From assembly GCA_031277045.1 (NCBI GenBank), contig JAISLX010000160.1:1-21831 (forward strand): 21,831 nucleotides of DNA, in the 5' to 3' direction. Below the pieces are notes generated by a model. That model was given only the letters and a program-made list of their open reading frames with translations. It made no database searches and was not told the origin of the DNA. Of this stretch, positions 14,929 through 21,752 are shown one piece after another (positions within the stretch are counted from its first letter, which is position 1; every line of letters starts with the position of its first letter). The position numbers and the translations under genes are program-made. This DNA comes from Treponema sp. Lineage in GTDB: Bacteria > Spirochaetota > Spirochaetia > Treponematales > Breznakiellaceae.

Positions 14929-15744
14929 ATGGAAAAGACAAAAATGAAATGTTCCGGGCCCGCCCCGTGGCGGGTTCTTTCGGGAACCGGTATCAAGGTC
15001 GCCGGCGTTATTCTTATGACTGCGGACCACCTGCACCAGATGTTTATCGCCCAGGGGGCGCCTGGCTGGCTGGGCTGGTTTGGCCGGCCGGTGGCGGCGA
15101 TGTTTTTGTTCCTCTGCGCCGAGGGCTTTTATTACACCCGCGACAAAAGACGGTACATGCTGCAGCTTTTGGGGGGCTTCCTCCTCATGACCGCCATGAA
15201 CCGGATTCTGTCCATCGCCATGCCAATGGAAGATGTAAACCTTATCAACAACATCTTCGGCACCCTGTTCATGGCCGCTTTTTACATGTGGATACTCGAC
15301 CGTTTCCGCGCGGGCCTGAAAGAGAAAAGCCCGGCGAAGATCCTCTCCGCTATAGGGGGCTTTCTCCTCCCGCTTCTGGTAAGCCTTGCCCTGCTCCTGG
15401 CCCTTCAGGCCACAAACCGGACCGCCGCCCTGATCCTGATGTTTATCCCCAACCCCCTGTTCGTGGAGGGCGGGTTTATACTGGTCTTTATGGGGACGCT
15501 TTTCTACGCGCTGCGAAACTACCGGATCGCCCAGGCCGCTCTGATACTGGCCATCGGCGCTGTCAGTTGGTACACCGCGTCGGACGCGGGGGATGTCCAG
15601 TGGCTCATGGTCTTCGCCGTTATTCCCCTGTTTCTGTACAACGGCAAACGGGGGAAAGGGGGGAAATACTTTTTCTACATTTTCTACCCCGCCCACATTT
15701 ACCTGTTGTACTGCGCCGCGTGGTTTTTACAAGGCATTGCGTAG
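14929..15744 (+). CDS. TraX family membrane protein
   Basis: 271 residues, strongly hydrophobic, with about eight membrane segments. The start of the domain, GIKVAGVILMTADHLHQMF, and the ending KYFFYIFYPAHIYLLY are the two hallmarks of the TraX family (PF05857). The namesake TraX acetylates F pilin, but chromosomal members in many bacteria have no known substrate; a membrane acyltransferase role is inferred from family resemblance only. There are no conjugation genes nearby. The ATG at 14929 lacks a ribosome-binding site, and the ATG at 14944 is no better. A weak promoter-like pair (TTTGCG 14893-14898, TAATAC 14916-14921) would place the start almost at the ATG, so a leaderless mRNA is possible. 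Confidence 0.8.
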   Translation: MEKTKMKCSGPAPWRVLSGTGIKVAGVILMTADHLHQMFIAQGAPGWLGWFGRPVAAMFLFLCAEGFYYTRDKRRYMLQLLGGFLLMTAMNRILSIAMPMEDVNLINNIFGTLFMAAFYMWILDRFRAGLKEKSPAKILSAIGGFLLPLLVSLALLLALQATNRTAALILMFIPNPLFVEGGFILVFMGTLFYALRNYRIAQAALILAIGAVSWYTASDAGDVQWLMVFAVIPLFLYNGKRGKGGKYFFYIFYPAHIYLLYCAAWFLQGIA

Positions 15745-15768
15745 CAAGGCCGGGCTTCGCGTGACGGA

Positions 15769-15799
15769 CTTTCCCAAAACCGGCCTGGTTTTGGGAAAG
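15769..15799. terminator. Perfect 13-bp hairpin between convergent genes
   Basis: CTTTCCCAAAACC (15769-15781) and GGTTTTGGGAAAG (15787-15799) with a five-base loop. It sits between the ends of the TraX-like gene and the rhamnose mutarotase gene and can serve both directions. Its core is shared with the hairpins at 4462 and 8696. Confidence 0.75.
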
Positions 15800-15800
15800 C

Positions 15801-16127
15801 TCACTCAAGGTAAAAAATTTCCGGCAGGAACTGTATCGTCCCGCCAAGAGCCTCCGTCCCCGCCGGAAGATCCAGCATCTTTACGGTTATGCTGTTCCAG
15901 CGCGCGCAGTCCGGATCGTGTTCCATAAGGGCGAAAGCCGCGAGCGGATCGCCTTCGCACTCGAACTCGTAAAAAAACTGATTCCCGTTCCGGAAAATGG
16001 AGTAATTCTTAATCCCCGCCTGCGCGTGGGCCTTCATAATTTCCGGCCAGGGATTAAGGTGCATACCGACATATTCTTCTACACATTCGGGCTTTACGTT
16101 CCATACCCAGGCATACTTGCGGGACAT
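15801..16127 (-). CDS. rhaM: L-rhamnose mutarotase
   Basis: 108 residues, the normal size for this small ferredoxin-like-fold family (about 104). It interconverts the alpha and beta anomers of L-rhamnose so that the isomerase can use the sugar. The pattern is seen in YAWVWNVKPECVEEYVGMH, NPWPEI, AGIKNYSIFRNGNQFFYEFE and the final CARWNS. No other rhamnose genes (isomerase, kinase, aldolase) are in the window, so it is isolated or acts on a related sugar. The ATG at 16127 has only a weak AGGA site. It follows exodeoxyribonuclease III on the same strand after 82 bases with a hairpin. Confidence 0.88.
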   Translation of the reverse strand: MSRKYAWVWNVKPECVEEYVGMHLNPWPEIMKAHAQAGIKNYSIFRNGNQFFYEFECEGDPLAAFALMEHDPDCARWNSITVKMLDLPAGTEALGGTIQFLPEIFYLE

Positions 16128-16154
16128 AGGCTAATCGTCCTGGAAGAACTGTAC

Positions 16155-16173
16155 ACCCCGGCGGCCCCGGGGT
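16155..16173 (-). terminator. GC-rich hairpin between the exonuclease III and mutarotase genes
   Basis: ACCCCGG (16155-16161) and CCGGGGT (16167-16173) form a perfect 7-bp stem with a five-base loop. No T-run follows on either strand, so attenuation or no function are both possible. Confidence 0.35.
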
Positions 16174-16209
16174 TTAGTCCCGGCCCGAAAACGAAAGGGC
16201 GGTAAAACG

Positions 16210-16995
16210 CTAACGTTCCGCCAGTTCAATTTCCACCGGACAATGGTCGGAACCTTCCACTTCGGGCCGGATCCGGGCGGCCGTTACGCGGTCAAGAAAG
16301 GCATTGTCAACGCAGTGGTAATCAATGCGCCAGCCCACGTTCCGCAGCCGGGCCGCGGCCCGGTAGGACCACCAACTGTAGTGTCCGGCCTCGCCGGGGT
16401 GGAAATGGCGGAAACTGTCAACATGGCCCGCGGCGGTAAAGGAATCCATCCAGGCCCGTTCTTCCGGCAGGTAACCGGCGTTCCCCTCGTTTTCCCTGGG
16501 CCGGGCCAGGTCGATGGGGGTATGGGCGATATTGTAGTCCCCGCAGAGGATAAAATGACACTTGCGCCGTACCAGATCGCCGCACAGGTTCATCATGGCG
16601 CCGCAAAAATCCAGTTTGTAGGGGAGCCGGGCCCCGCCGTCCTGGGAATTGGGAAAATACGCGCAGATCAGCGTAAAATCGGCGAATTCCGCCGCGAGAA
16701 CCCGCCCCTCATCGTCAAACTGGTCTATACCCAGGGGTTTTACGCTTTTTGGTTTTACGCGGCTAAAAATGGCCACGCCGGAATAACCGGGTTTTTTGGC
16801 GCTTGCCCAGTAGGCGTGGTACGTTTCCCCCTGCTTGGTCCGGGGTTCCCGAAGCTCAACCGAAAGCTGATCCGGCCGGGCTTTGGTCTCCTGCAGGCAT
16901 AAAATGTCCGGGGCCTCCGCCTGAAACCAGGGAACAAAACCCCGTTTTTCCACAGCCCGTATTCCGTTGACATTCCAAGATAGGACACGCATCAT
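16210..16995 (-). CDS. xth: Exodeoxyribonuclease III (AP endonuclease)
   Basis: 261 residues. It cuts DNA at abasic sites and removes 3' blocking groups in base excision repair. Family motifs are complete: MRVLSWNVNGIRAV with the metal-binding Asn, ILCLQETKA with the catalytic Glu, GYSGVAIFSR, CGDYNIAHTPIDLARP with the catalytic Asp-Asn, and GSDHCPVEIEL with the final Asp-His. Two ATG codons are adjacent (16995 and 16992). The frame is open further upstream to 17097, but that part is the clpS promoter region. A promoter at 17027-16999 would start transcription at about the second ATG, so a leaderless mRNA is possible. Divergent from clpS. Confidence 0.94.
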   Translation of the reverse strand: MMRVLSWNVNGIRAVEKRGFVPWFQAEAPDILCLQETKARPDQLSVELREPRTKQGETYHAYWASAKKPGYSGVAIFSRVKPKSVKPLGIDQFDDEGRVLAAEFADFTLICAYFPNSQDGGARLPYKLDFCGAMMNLCGDLVRRKCHFILCGDYNIAHTPIDLARPRENEGNAGYLPEERAWMDSFTAAGHVDSFRHFHPGEAGHYSWWSYRAAARLRNVGWRIDYHCVDNAFLDRVTAARIRPEVEGSDHCPVEIELAER

Positions 16996-17027
16996 GGTAC
17001 TATATGCGTCTATCCGGCAAAAAACAA
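16995..17027. promoter_or_regulatory. Overlapping divergent promoters of xth and clpS
   Basis: On the minus strand TTGTTT (17027-17022), 17 bases, TATAGT (17004-16999) points to xth. On the plus strand TGGTACTAT (16995-17003) is an extended -10 element pointing to clpS. The two -10 elements overlap on opposite strands, so polymerases would compete for the site. Confidence 0.45.
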
Positions 17028-17044
17028 GAAGAGCCGCGCCAACC

Positions 17045-17356
17045 ATGACGGCAGTCAGGGAAAACGGCGCCAGACCGGCGGGCAAAACCAGGGACAAACC
17101 GCGTGAACCCGAAGACTACCGGGTAATTCTGCTGAACGATAATTACACTACTATGGATTTTGTCGTTGAGATTCTCGTATCCATTTTCCGTAAAAGCGAA
17201 GGGGAGGCCCACCGCATTATGATGGACGTACACAGCAAGGGCCAGGGGCTTGTGGGCCTTTACCCCTGGGATATTGCCTGTACCAAGGTGGAACAGGTCC
17301 ACGCGGCGGCGGCGAAAAATGAATTCCCCCTGCGCTGTATTGTGGAACAGGCCTAG
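17045..17356 (+). CDS. clpS: ATP-dependent Clp protease adaptor ClpS
   Basis: 103 residues, the usual length. It binds proteins that begin with Leu, Phe, Tyr or Trp and passes them to ClpA. The core pattern is present: YRVILLNDNYTTMDFVVEIL, FRKSEGEAHRIMMDVHSKGQ, and KVEQVHAAAAKNEFPLRCIVE. The Asn-Asp before NYTTMDFV and the histidine in the MMDVH helix belong to the N-degron pocket. The first 20 residues are a flexible extension, as in other ClpS. The ATG at 17045 is chosen because it matches family length; the frame is open from 16967, through the xth start. The ribosome-binding site is weak. The next gene is clpA, 29 bases on. Confidence 0.95.
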   Translation: MTAVRENGARPAGKTRDKPREPEDYRVILLNDNYTTMDFVVEILVSIFRKSEGEAHRIMMDVHSKGQGLVGLYPWDIACTKVEQVHAAAAKNEFPLRCIVEQA

Positions 17357-17385
17357 GAAGCAGATAATTTATTTGGGAGTAAACC

Positions 17386-19812
17386 ATGAAAATCTCCGGT
17401 CATGTGCAGGCGATCATCAATGCCGCATATAACGAGGCCAAGGTACGGAACCACGGGTACCTGACCCCCGAACATATTTTATACGCGGCTCTGGCCTTTG
17501 AGGAGGTACAGGGGGTTTTAGCCGCCTGCGGCGCGGATCTGGACCAGATCCGTACCGGGATGGAAGGGTACTTTGACCAAAAAGTCCCCATCATCGGCAA
17601 TACCGAACCTACCCAGACCGTAGGTTTCCAGAGCGTTATCGAACGGGCGGTAATGCAAAGCCAGTCGTCCCAAAAAGACATGCTTGAGGTGGCGGATATC
17701 CTGGTTTCCCTGTTTGACGAGGAACGGAATTACTGTTCCTACTACCTGAAAAAAGCCGGCGTCAGGCGCTTCGAACTGCTCAACGTCCTTTCTCACGGGT
17801 TTGACGGCGACAACTTCCAGACCTTCGACTTTGGCAAGGACCAGCGCGGGGACGAAGGGGTCAAATTCGGCGGCGAGGAGGAACCGGGGGAAAGCGCCCA
17901 AAAGATCCGGAGCGGCAGGCGGAGCGCCCTGGACCGTTACGCCACGGAGCTTACCGCCCTGGCCCGGGACAACAAGCTGGAGCCGGTCATCGGCAGGGAG
18001 GCGGAGATGGACCGGACCATCCAGGTCCTCTGCCGCCGCTTAAAGAACAACCCCGTCCACGTGGGGGATTCGGGGGTGGGGAAAACCGCGATTACCGAGG
18101 GCCTTGCCCAGCGGATCGTCGCGGGCGAGGTCCCCCCCCGGCTAAAGGATTTTTCGATCTTCTCCCTGGACATGGGAGCCCTGGTGGCGGGAACCAAGTA
18201 CCGGGGGGACTTTGAGGAACGGGTCAAACGTGTCATAGAGGAAATGTTGAAAAAAGAACGGGCTATCCTCTTTATCGACGAGATCCACACGCTGGTGGGG
18301 GCGGGATCGGTCTCCGGCGGGGCGCTGGACGCCTCCAACCTGCTCAAGCCCGCCCTGACCAGCGGCAAGATCCGCTGTATCGGCTCCACCACCCACGAGG
18401 AATACGGTAAATTCTTCGACAAGGACCGGGCCCTTTCCCGGCGTTTCCAGAAAATCGACATCGGCGAGCCCAGCCAGTCCGACACCATCAAGATCCTCCA
18501 GGGCCTTAAATCAAAGTACGAGGAATACCACCATGTCCGCTACAGCGACGAGGCGGTGGAGGGGGCGGTGCGGCTTTCCGCCCAGTTCATTACCGAGCGG
18601 CGGCTCCCCGACAAGGCTATCGACATAATCGACGAGGCCGGGGCATTCGCCCGGATAAACGCCTACAAACAGAACGGAGAGGAGGTCTATACCGGTGCGG
18701 ACGCTACCATCCAGGAAGGGACCGTGGAAATTGTGGAGGTGGGGCTTCCGCTTATCGAAAGCGTGGTGTCGCGGATCGCCCGGATCCCCGAACGTTCCGT
18801 GGGGCAAAGCGAAAAGGACAAGCTGCGGGACCTGGAAGGGACGCTGCGAAGCCGGATATTCGGCCAGGACGAGGCGGTTAGCGCCGTGGTCCGGGCGGTT
18901 AAGCGGGGCCGCGCGGGCTTCCGGGCGGCGGGCAAGCCCGTAGCCAACTTCCTGTTCGCGGGCCCCACGGGGGTAGGCAAAACCGAACTGGCCCGGCAGT
19001 TGGCGGATACGCTGGGCATCGCCATGCACCGCTTCGACATGAGCGAATACCAGGAAAAGCACACCGTGTCGCGGCTGGTGGGGGCCCCCCCCGGCTACGT
19101 GGGCTACGAAGAGGGGGGGCTTTTGACCGACGCCATCCGCAAGCAGCCCCACGCGGTGGTCCTGCTGGACGAGATTGAAAAGGCCCACCCGGATATTTAC
19201 AACATCCTGCTGCAAATCATGGACTACGCCACACTGACAGACAACAACGGCCGCAAGGCGGACTTCCGCAACGTGATCCTTATTATGACCAGCAATGCCG
19301 GGGCGCGGGACATCGGCAAGGGGCTTATCGGCTTTGGCGAGCGCCGGATGGACGAATCGGCGGTACAGGAAGCCGTAGAAAAGATCTTTACCCCGGAATT
19401 CCGGAACCGTCTGGACGCGGTAGTCCGTTTCGGCCACCTTTCCCAGGACATTATGACCAGCATCATCAACAAAGAGTTGGACCTCTTTAAGGGCCAGCTG
19501 GCGGAAAAGAAGGTACGGCTGGAAGTGAGCGCCGCCTGCGTCGACCGCCTGGCAGAAGAAGGTTACAGCCGGGAATTCGGCGCCCGTAACGCCGGGCGGA
19601 TTATCGAGGACAAGATCAAAGGCTTCTTTGTGGACCAGGTACTCTTTGGGGAACTGAGCGCCGGGGGCAGCGCCCGCGTTGATTACCGGGACGGCGACTA
19701 CAGGCTGGACATTCTGGAATCCGCCCTGGCCGGGACCTACGGGCACGGGGATACCGACGAACTTCTGGCGGCCTGCGGCGCTTCGCGCCCCGAACCCCAA
19801 AAAATCGACTAA
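17386..19812 (+). CDS. clpA: ATP-dependent Clp protease ATP-binding subunit ClpA
   Basis: 808 residues. A hexameric unfoldase that feeds substrates to ClpP. The N-domain (about 1-145), where ClpS docks, is followed by a charged linker. First AAA+ module: Walker A GDSGVGKT at 227-234 and Walker B ILFIDEIHTL. Second: Walker A GPTGVGKT at 526-533, Walker B VVLLDEIEKAHPD. Between them there is no long coiled-coil insertion, which separates ClpA from ClpB and ClpC. The ClpP-docking tripeptide IGF is at 648-650, followed by the ClpA-like IFTPEFRNRLDAVV. The ATG at 17386 has GGGAG six bases upstream. Cotranscribed with clpS and probably aat. Confidence 0.97.
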   Translation: MKISGHVQAIINAAYNEAKVRNHGYLTPEHILYAALAFEEVQGVLAACGADLDQIRTGMEGYFDQKVPIIGNTEPTQTVGFQSVIERAVMQSQSSQKDMLEVADILVSLFDEERNYCSYYLKKAGVRRFELLNVLSHGFDGDNFQTFDFGKDQRGDEGVKFGGEEEPGESAQKIRSGRRSALDRYATELTALARDNKLEPVIGREAEMDRTIQVLCRRLKNNPVHVGDSGVGKTAITEGLAQRIVAGEVPPRLKDFSIFSLDMGALVAGTKYRGDFEERVKRVIEEMLKKERAILFIDEIHTLVGAGSVSGGALDASNLLKPALTSGKIRCIGSTTHEEYGKFFDKDRALSRRFQKIDIGEPSQSDTIKILQGLKSKYEEYHHVRYSDEAVEGAVRLSAQFITERRLPDKAIDIIDEAGAFARINAYKQNGEEVYTGADATIQEGTVEIVEVGLPLIESVVSRIARIPERSVGQSEKDKLRDLEGTLRSRIFGQDEAVSAVVRAVKRGRAGFRAAGKPVANFLFAGPTGVGKTELARQLADTLGIAMHRFDMSEYQEKHTVSRLVGAPPGYVGYEEGGLLTDAIRKQPHAVVLLDEIEKAHPDIYNILLQIMDYATLTDNNGRKADFRNVILIMTSNAGARDIGKGLIGFGERRMDESAVQEAVEKIFTPEFRNRLDAVVRFGHLSQDIMTSIINKELDLFKGQLAEKKVRLEVSAACVDRLAEEGYSREFGARNAGRIIEDKIKGFFVDQVLFGELSAGGSARVDYRDGDYRLDILESALAGTYGHGDTDELLAACGASRPEPQKID

Positions 19813-19853
19813 GCGCCGGTTGCAGCCGCGGTACGCCACAGGACCAGAATATC

Positions 19854-20549
19854 GTGCCCCTCAAAGATGGCCCAAGGCACTTTCACCGGGGACCGGATCC
19901 GGCGTTCCCCTACCTTGACGAACATTCCCGCTACGAATTCCCCGATCCCGCGTCAAGCAGGGGCGACATTGTCGCCGTGGGGGGCAACCTGTCTCCGGGG
20001 ATGCTCCTTTCCGCCTACGAACAGGGGATCTTCCCCTGGTACAACCCGGAAGACCCCATCCTGTGGCAGTCCCCGGACCCCCGGTTTATCATCTTTCCCG
20101 AATGGCTCCACGTCTCCGCCAGCATGAAAAAAATCCTAAAACAGGGGAAATTCGCCGTTACCTTTGACCGGGATTTTTCCGGCATCATTGAAGGCTGCGC
20201 CGCCGCGGAACGCCCCGGACAGGAGGGCACCTGGATAAGCGGCGACATAATCGCCGCCTACACGGAACTCCACCGCCTGGGCTGGGCACATTCGGCGGAA
20301 AGCTGGCAGGACGGGGAACTGGCCGGGGGCTGCTACGGCGTCAGGCTGGGGAACGCCTTCTTTGGGGAGTCCATGTTCGCCCGCCGCCCCAACGCATCCA
20401 AGGCGGCCTTTCTAAGCCTGGCCCGCAGCCTCTTCGATGACGGGGTCCGCTTTATCGACTGCCAGATTCCCACCGGACACCTCCGCAGCCTGGGGGGCCG
20501 GGAGATAAGCCGCCCGGATTTTCTTTCCCTGCTGCGGAAAACCCTGTAG
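19854..20549 (+). CDS. aat: Leucyl/phenylalanyl-tRNA-protein transferase
   Basis: 231 residues. It moves Leu or Phe from tRNA to the N-terminus of proteins starting with Lys or Arg, creating the degron read by ClpS. Family blocks: DIVAVGGNLSPGMLLSAYEQ, GIFPWYNPEDPILWQSPDPR, ESWQDGELAGGCYGVRLG, FFGESMFARRPNASKAAF and FIDCQIPTGHLRSLGGREI. The GTG at 19854 is the most upstream reasonable start, with AGGA about 12 bases before; the exact start is uncertain, as the N-terminal 20 residues are poorly conserved. It begins 41 bases after clpA, completing a Clp N-degron operon. Confidence 0.95.
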   Translation: MPLKDGPRHFHRGPDPAFPYLDEHSRYEFPDPASSRGDIVAVGGNLSPGMLLSAYEQGIFPWYNPEDPILWQSPDPRFIIFPEWLHVSASMKKILKQGKFAVTFDRDFSGIIEGCAAAERPGQEGTWISGDIIAAYTELHRLGWAHSAESWQDGELAGGCYGVRLGNAFFGESMFARRPNASKAAFLSLARSLFDDGVRFIDCQIPTGHLRSLGGREISRPDFLSLLRKTL

Positions 20550-20571
20550 CGGCGCTTCGGCGTTGCGCCGC
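20549..20571 (+). terminator. Hairpin at the end of the clpS-clpA-aat operon
   Basis: GCGGCGC (20549-20555) and GCGCCGC (20565-20571) form a perfect 7-bp stem beginning at the last base of the stop codon. A second dyad follows, CCGGTAC (20592-20598) with GTACCGG (20620-20626), enclosing CGGGT/ACCCG. Neither is followed by T. Confidence 0.4.
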
Positions 20572-20593
20572 CGCAGTGATGCGGAAAAGCGCC
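20568..20593. repeat. Short repeat copy 1 (second copy at 21552-21584)
   Basis: CCGCCGCAGTGAT followed by GCGG and AAAGCGCCG here, and the same blocks with a seven-base addition at 21552-21584. The copies flank the leucine-rich repeat gene in direct orientation, about 985 bases apart. Confidence 0.55.
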
Positions 20594-20697
20594 GGTACCT
20601 GGCGCGGGTGTCTCTACCCGTACCGGGTGGGGTTCATTCCGGCCCGGTTCAGCAGGCTGACATGACACGGGTCAGTACCCCTGGCCCATAAGAAGTA

Positions 20698-20748
20698 AAG
20701 AACCCCGCCACGAGCAGGTTCTTGGGTATTCGCCCCCCCTCGAATAAA
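20698..20748 (-). repeat. Dispersed repeat, most complete copy (minus orientation)
   Basis: Read on the minus strand it begins TTTATTCGA, then a G7 run, CGAATACCCAAGAACC, TGCTCG and GGCGGGGTTCTT. AAGAACC (20698-20704) and GGTTCTT (20717-20723) make a 7-bp stem. Related copies are at 6921-6960, 7066-7107 and 5896-5913. Confidence 0.7.
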
Positions 20749-20898
20749 AATCTGAAAAAAACAGCAAAAACCTGAGAAAAACATAAAACCGCGATAAAAT
20801 ATACATAGAGCGAACGCAGTTTGCGGACGCAATGAACAAGACGGGGCGCATACGGCCCCGTAAGAACAATGATGGCTTGATGATAGAGGAGGCTTTAT

Positions 20899-21549
20899 AT
20901 GAAGAGCAGCGATATATCCAGCGGCGTAGCAGCTCTCGTCATCGAGGCGAATCTCAAGGGACGGGCGGCCAATACGGCTGCCGATCCGTACATGGTCGTT
21001 CTTCCGGCGATTACTATCGACAAAAATGATGACGCGGACAGCGGCTGGGGAAAGGTCAACACGGCAGTAAAGAATGCCCAAAGGTACGTGATCCTTGACT
21101 TGAGCGGCTGCACATTCACGAACAATGAGGTGGTAGGCGGCTTCGGCCACACGGGGATAAGCATTATCAAGGACAACAGGTATATCAAAGGTATCGTCCT
21201 GCCCGGAAGCCTTACCAGCATCGGGAATTACGCTTTTTGGGGCTGTTTCGAACTGACCAGCGTAACTATACCGGCAAGCGTTACCAGCATCGGGGACGGA
21301 GCTTTTCACGACTGCTTCAAACTGACCAGCGTAACTATACCGGCAAGCGTTACCAGCATCGGGGACGGAGCTTTTCACAACTGCGCCGCGTTTACCAGCG
21401 TAACGTTTGCAGGCGGCGGCATGACCGGGCGAATTTTAACAACGGCGCGTTCCCGGGCGCGGATCTATATGCGGCGTATCAATCAGGCAGGGCCGGCGGC
21501 CCGCAATCGACAGCGCCTGGACAAAGCAGTAGTAGCCTGGGCGGGCTGA
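20899..21549 (+). CDS. BspA-type leucine-rich repeat protein, probably frameshifted at the end
   Basis: 216 residues in the open frame. Residues about 65-175 carry BspA/LRR_5-type repeats of 23 residues (LTSVTIPASVTSIGDGAFHD, then CFK). Such proteins are numerous in treponemes and often surface-exposed, but this one shows no signal peptide. The ATG at 20899 has GAGGAGG seven bases upstream. After TSVTFAGGG the open frame turns into unusual Arg-rich sequence (GRILTTARSRARIYMRR), while another frame over the same bases reads NFNNGAFPGADLYAAYQSGR and runs to a stop at 21563, the expected continuation for this family. A one-base loss near 21420-21440 explains this. The function is unknown. Confidence 0.82.
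   Translation: MKSSDISSGVAALVIEANLKGRAANTAADPYMVVLPAITIDKNDDADSGWGKVNTAVKNAQRYVILDLSGCTFTNNEVVGGFGHTGISIIKDNRYIKGIVLPGSLTSIGNYAFWGCFELTSVTIPASVTSIGDGAFHDCFKLTSVTIPASVTSIGDGAFHNCAAFTSVTFAGGGMTGRILTTARSRARIYMRRINQAGPAARNRQRLDKAVVAWAG
21253..21390 (+). repeat. Tandem 69-base repeat inside the leucine-rich repeat gene
   Basis: Units 21253-21321 and 21322-21390 are identical over their first 57 bases and differ by a single base in the next six, then diverge. Each encodes one 23-residue leucine-rich repeat. The near identity at DNA level indicates recent duplication and allows repeat-number change by recombination. Confidence 0.92.
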
Positions 21550-21607
21550 TACCGCCGCAGTGATACTGTCGCGGCAAAGCGCCGCTGCGGCGAGATGCCG
21601 TTTTGAC

Positions 21608-21636
21608 TTGACATGGCTCCGCTTTTTGATTATATT
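21608..21636 (+). promoter_or_regulatory. Near-consensus sigma-70 promoter
   Basis: TTGACA (21608-21613) and TATATT (21631-21636) with a 17-base spacer, the best promoter match in the window. The start would be near 21643, inside the left arm of a perfect palindrome. No gene is visible before the window ends in poly-G. Confidence 0.75.
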
Positions 21637-21639
21637 GGG

Positions 21640-21667
21640 TTACTCAGAAACTTCAGTTTCTGAGTAA
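21640..21667. promoter_or_regulatory. Perfect 13-bp inverted repeat at the predicted transcription start
   Basis: TTACTCAGAAACT (21640-21652), two bases, then its exact reverse complement (21655-21667). It can be an operator for a dimeric repressor acting on the promoter at 21608, or a 5' hairpin on the RNA. Confidence 0.7.
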
Positions 21668-21691
21668 TAACCGCTTAAAAACATGTACACT

Positions 21692-21710
21692 CCGGCCGGG
21701 ACCAGGCCGG
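21692..21710 (+). repeat. GC-rich hairpin downstream of the right-edge promoter
   Basis: CCGGCC (21692-21697) and GGCCGG (21705-21710) with a seven-base loop. Its meaning depends on what lies beyond the window. Confidence 0.45.
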
Positions 21711-21752
21711 AAACGAGGCAGAAGGGTGAGTTGTTCATGTAGTTGGTAGGGT

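Larger units (their letters stand above)
20550..20898. other. Intergenic region before the leucine-rich repeat gene
   Basis: A 349-base gene-free stretch. It holds the aat terminal hairpins, a short repeat shared with 21552-21584, a minus-orientation dispersed repeat (20698-20748), an A-rich segment (20744-20800) and a hairpin CGGGGC/GCCCCG (20842-20860) about 40 bases before the next start. No clear promoter is seen; TAAAAT/TATACA near 20795-20803 could be a -10. Confidence 0.6.

Noticed and set aside
18511..19839. Minus-strand 442-codon frame opposite clpA
   Set aside because: Antisense shadow of a highly conserved gene.
20614..21378. Minus-strand 254-codon frame with a repeated SSVPDAGNACRYSYAG motif
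   Set aside because: The repeat is only the antisense reading of the leucine-rich repeat units.
21415..21445. Programmed -1 frameshifting in the leucine-rich repeat gene
   Set aside because: The run ATTTTAACA does not form a proper X-XXY-YYZ heptamer in the reading frame, and no stimulatory structure is evident.
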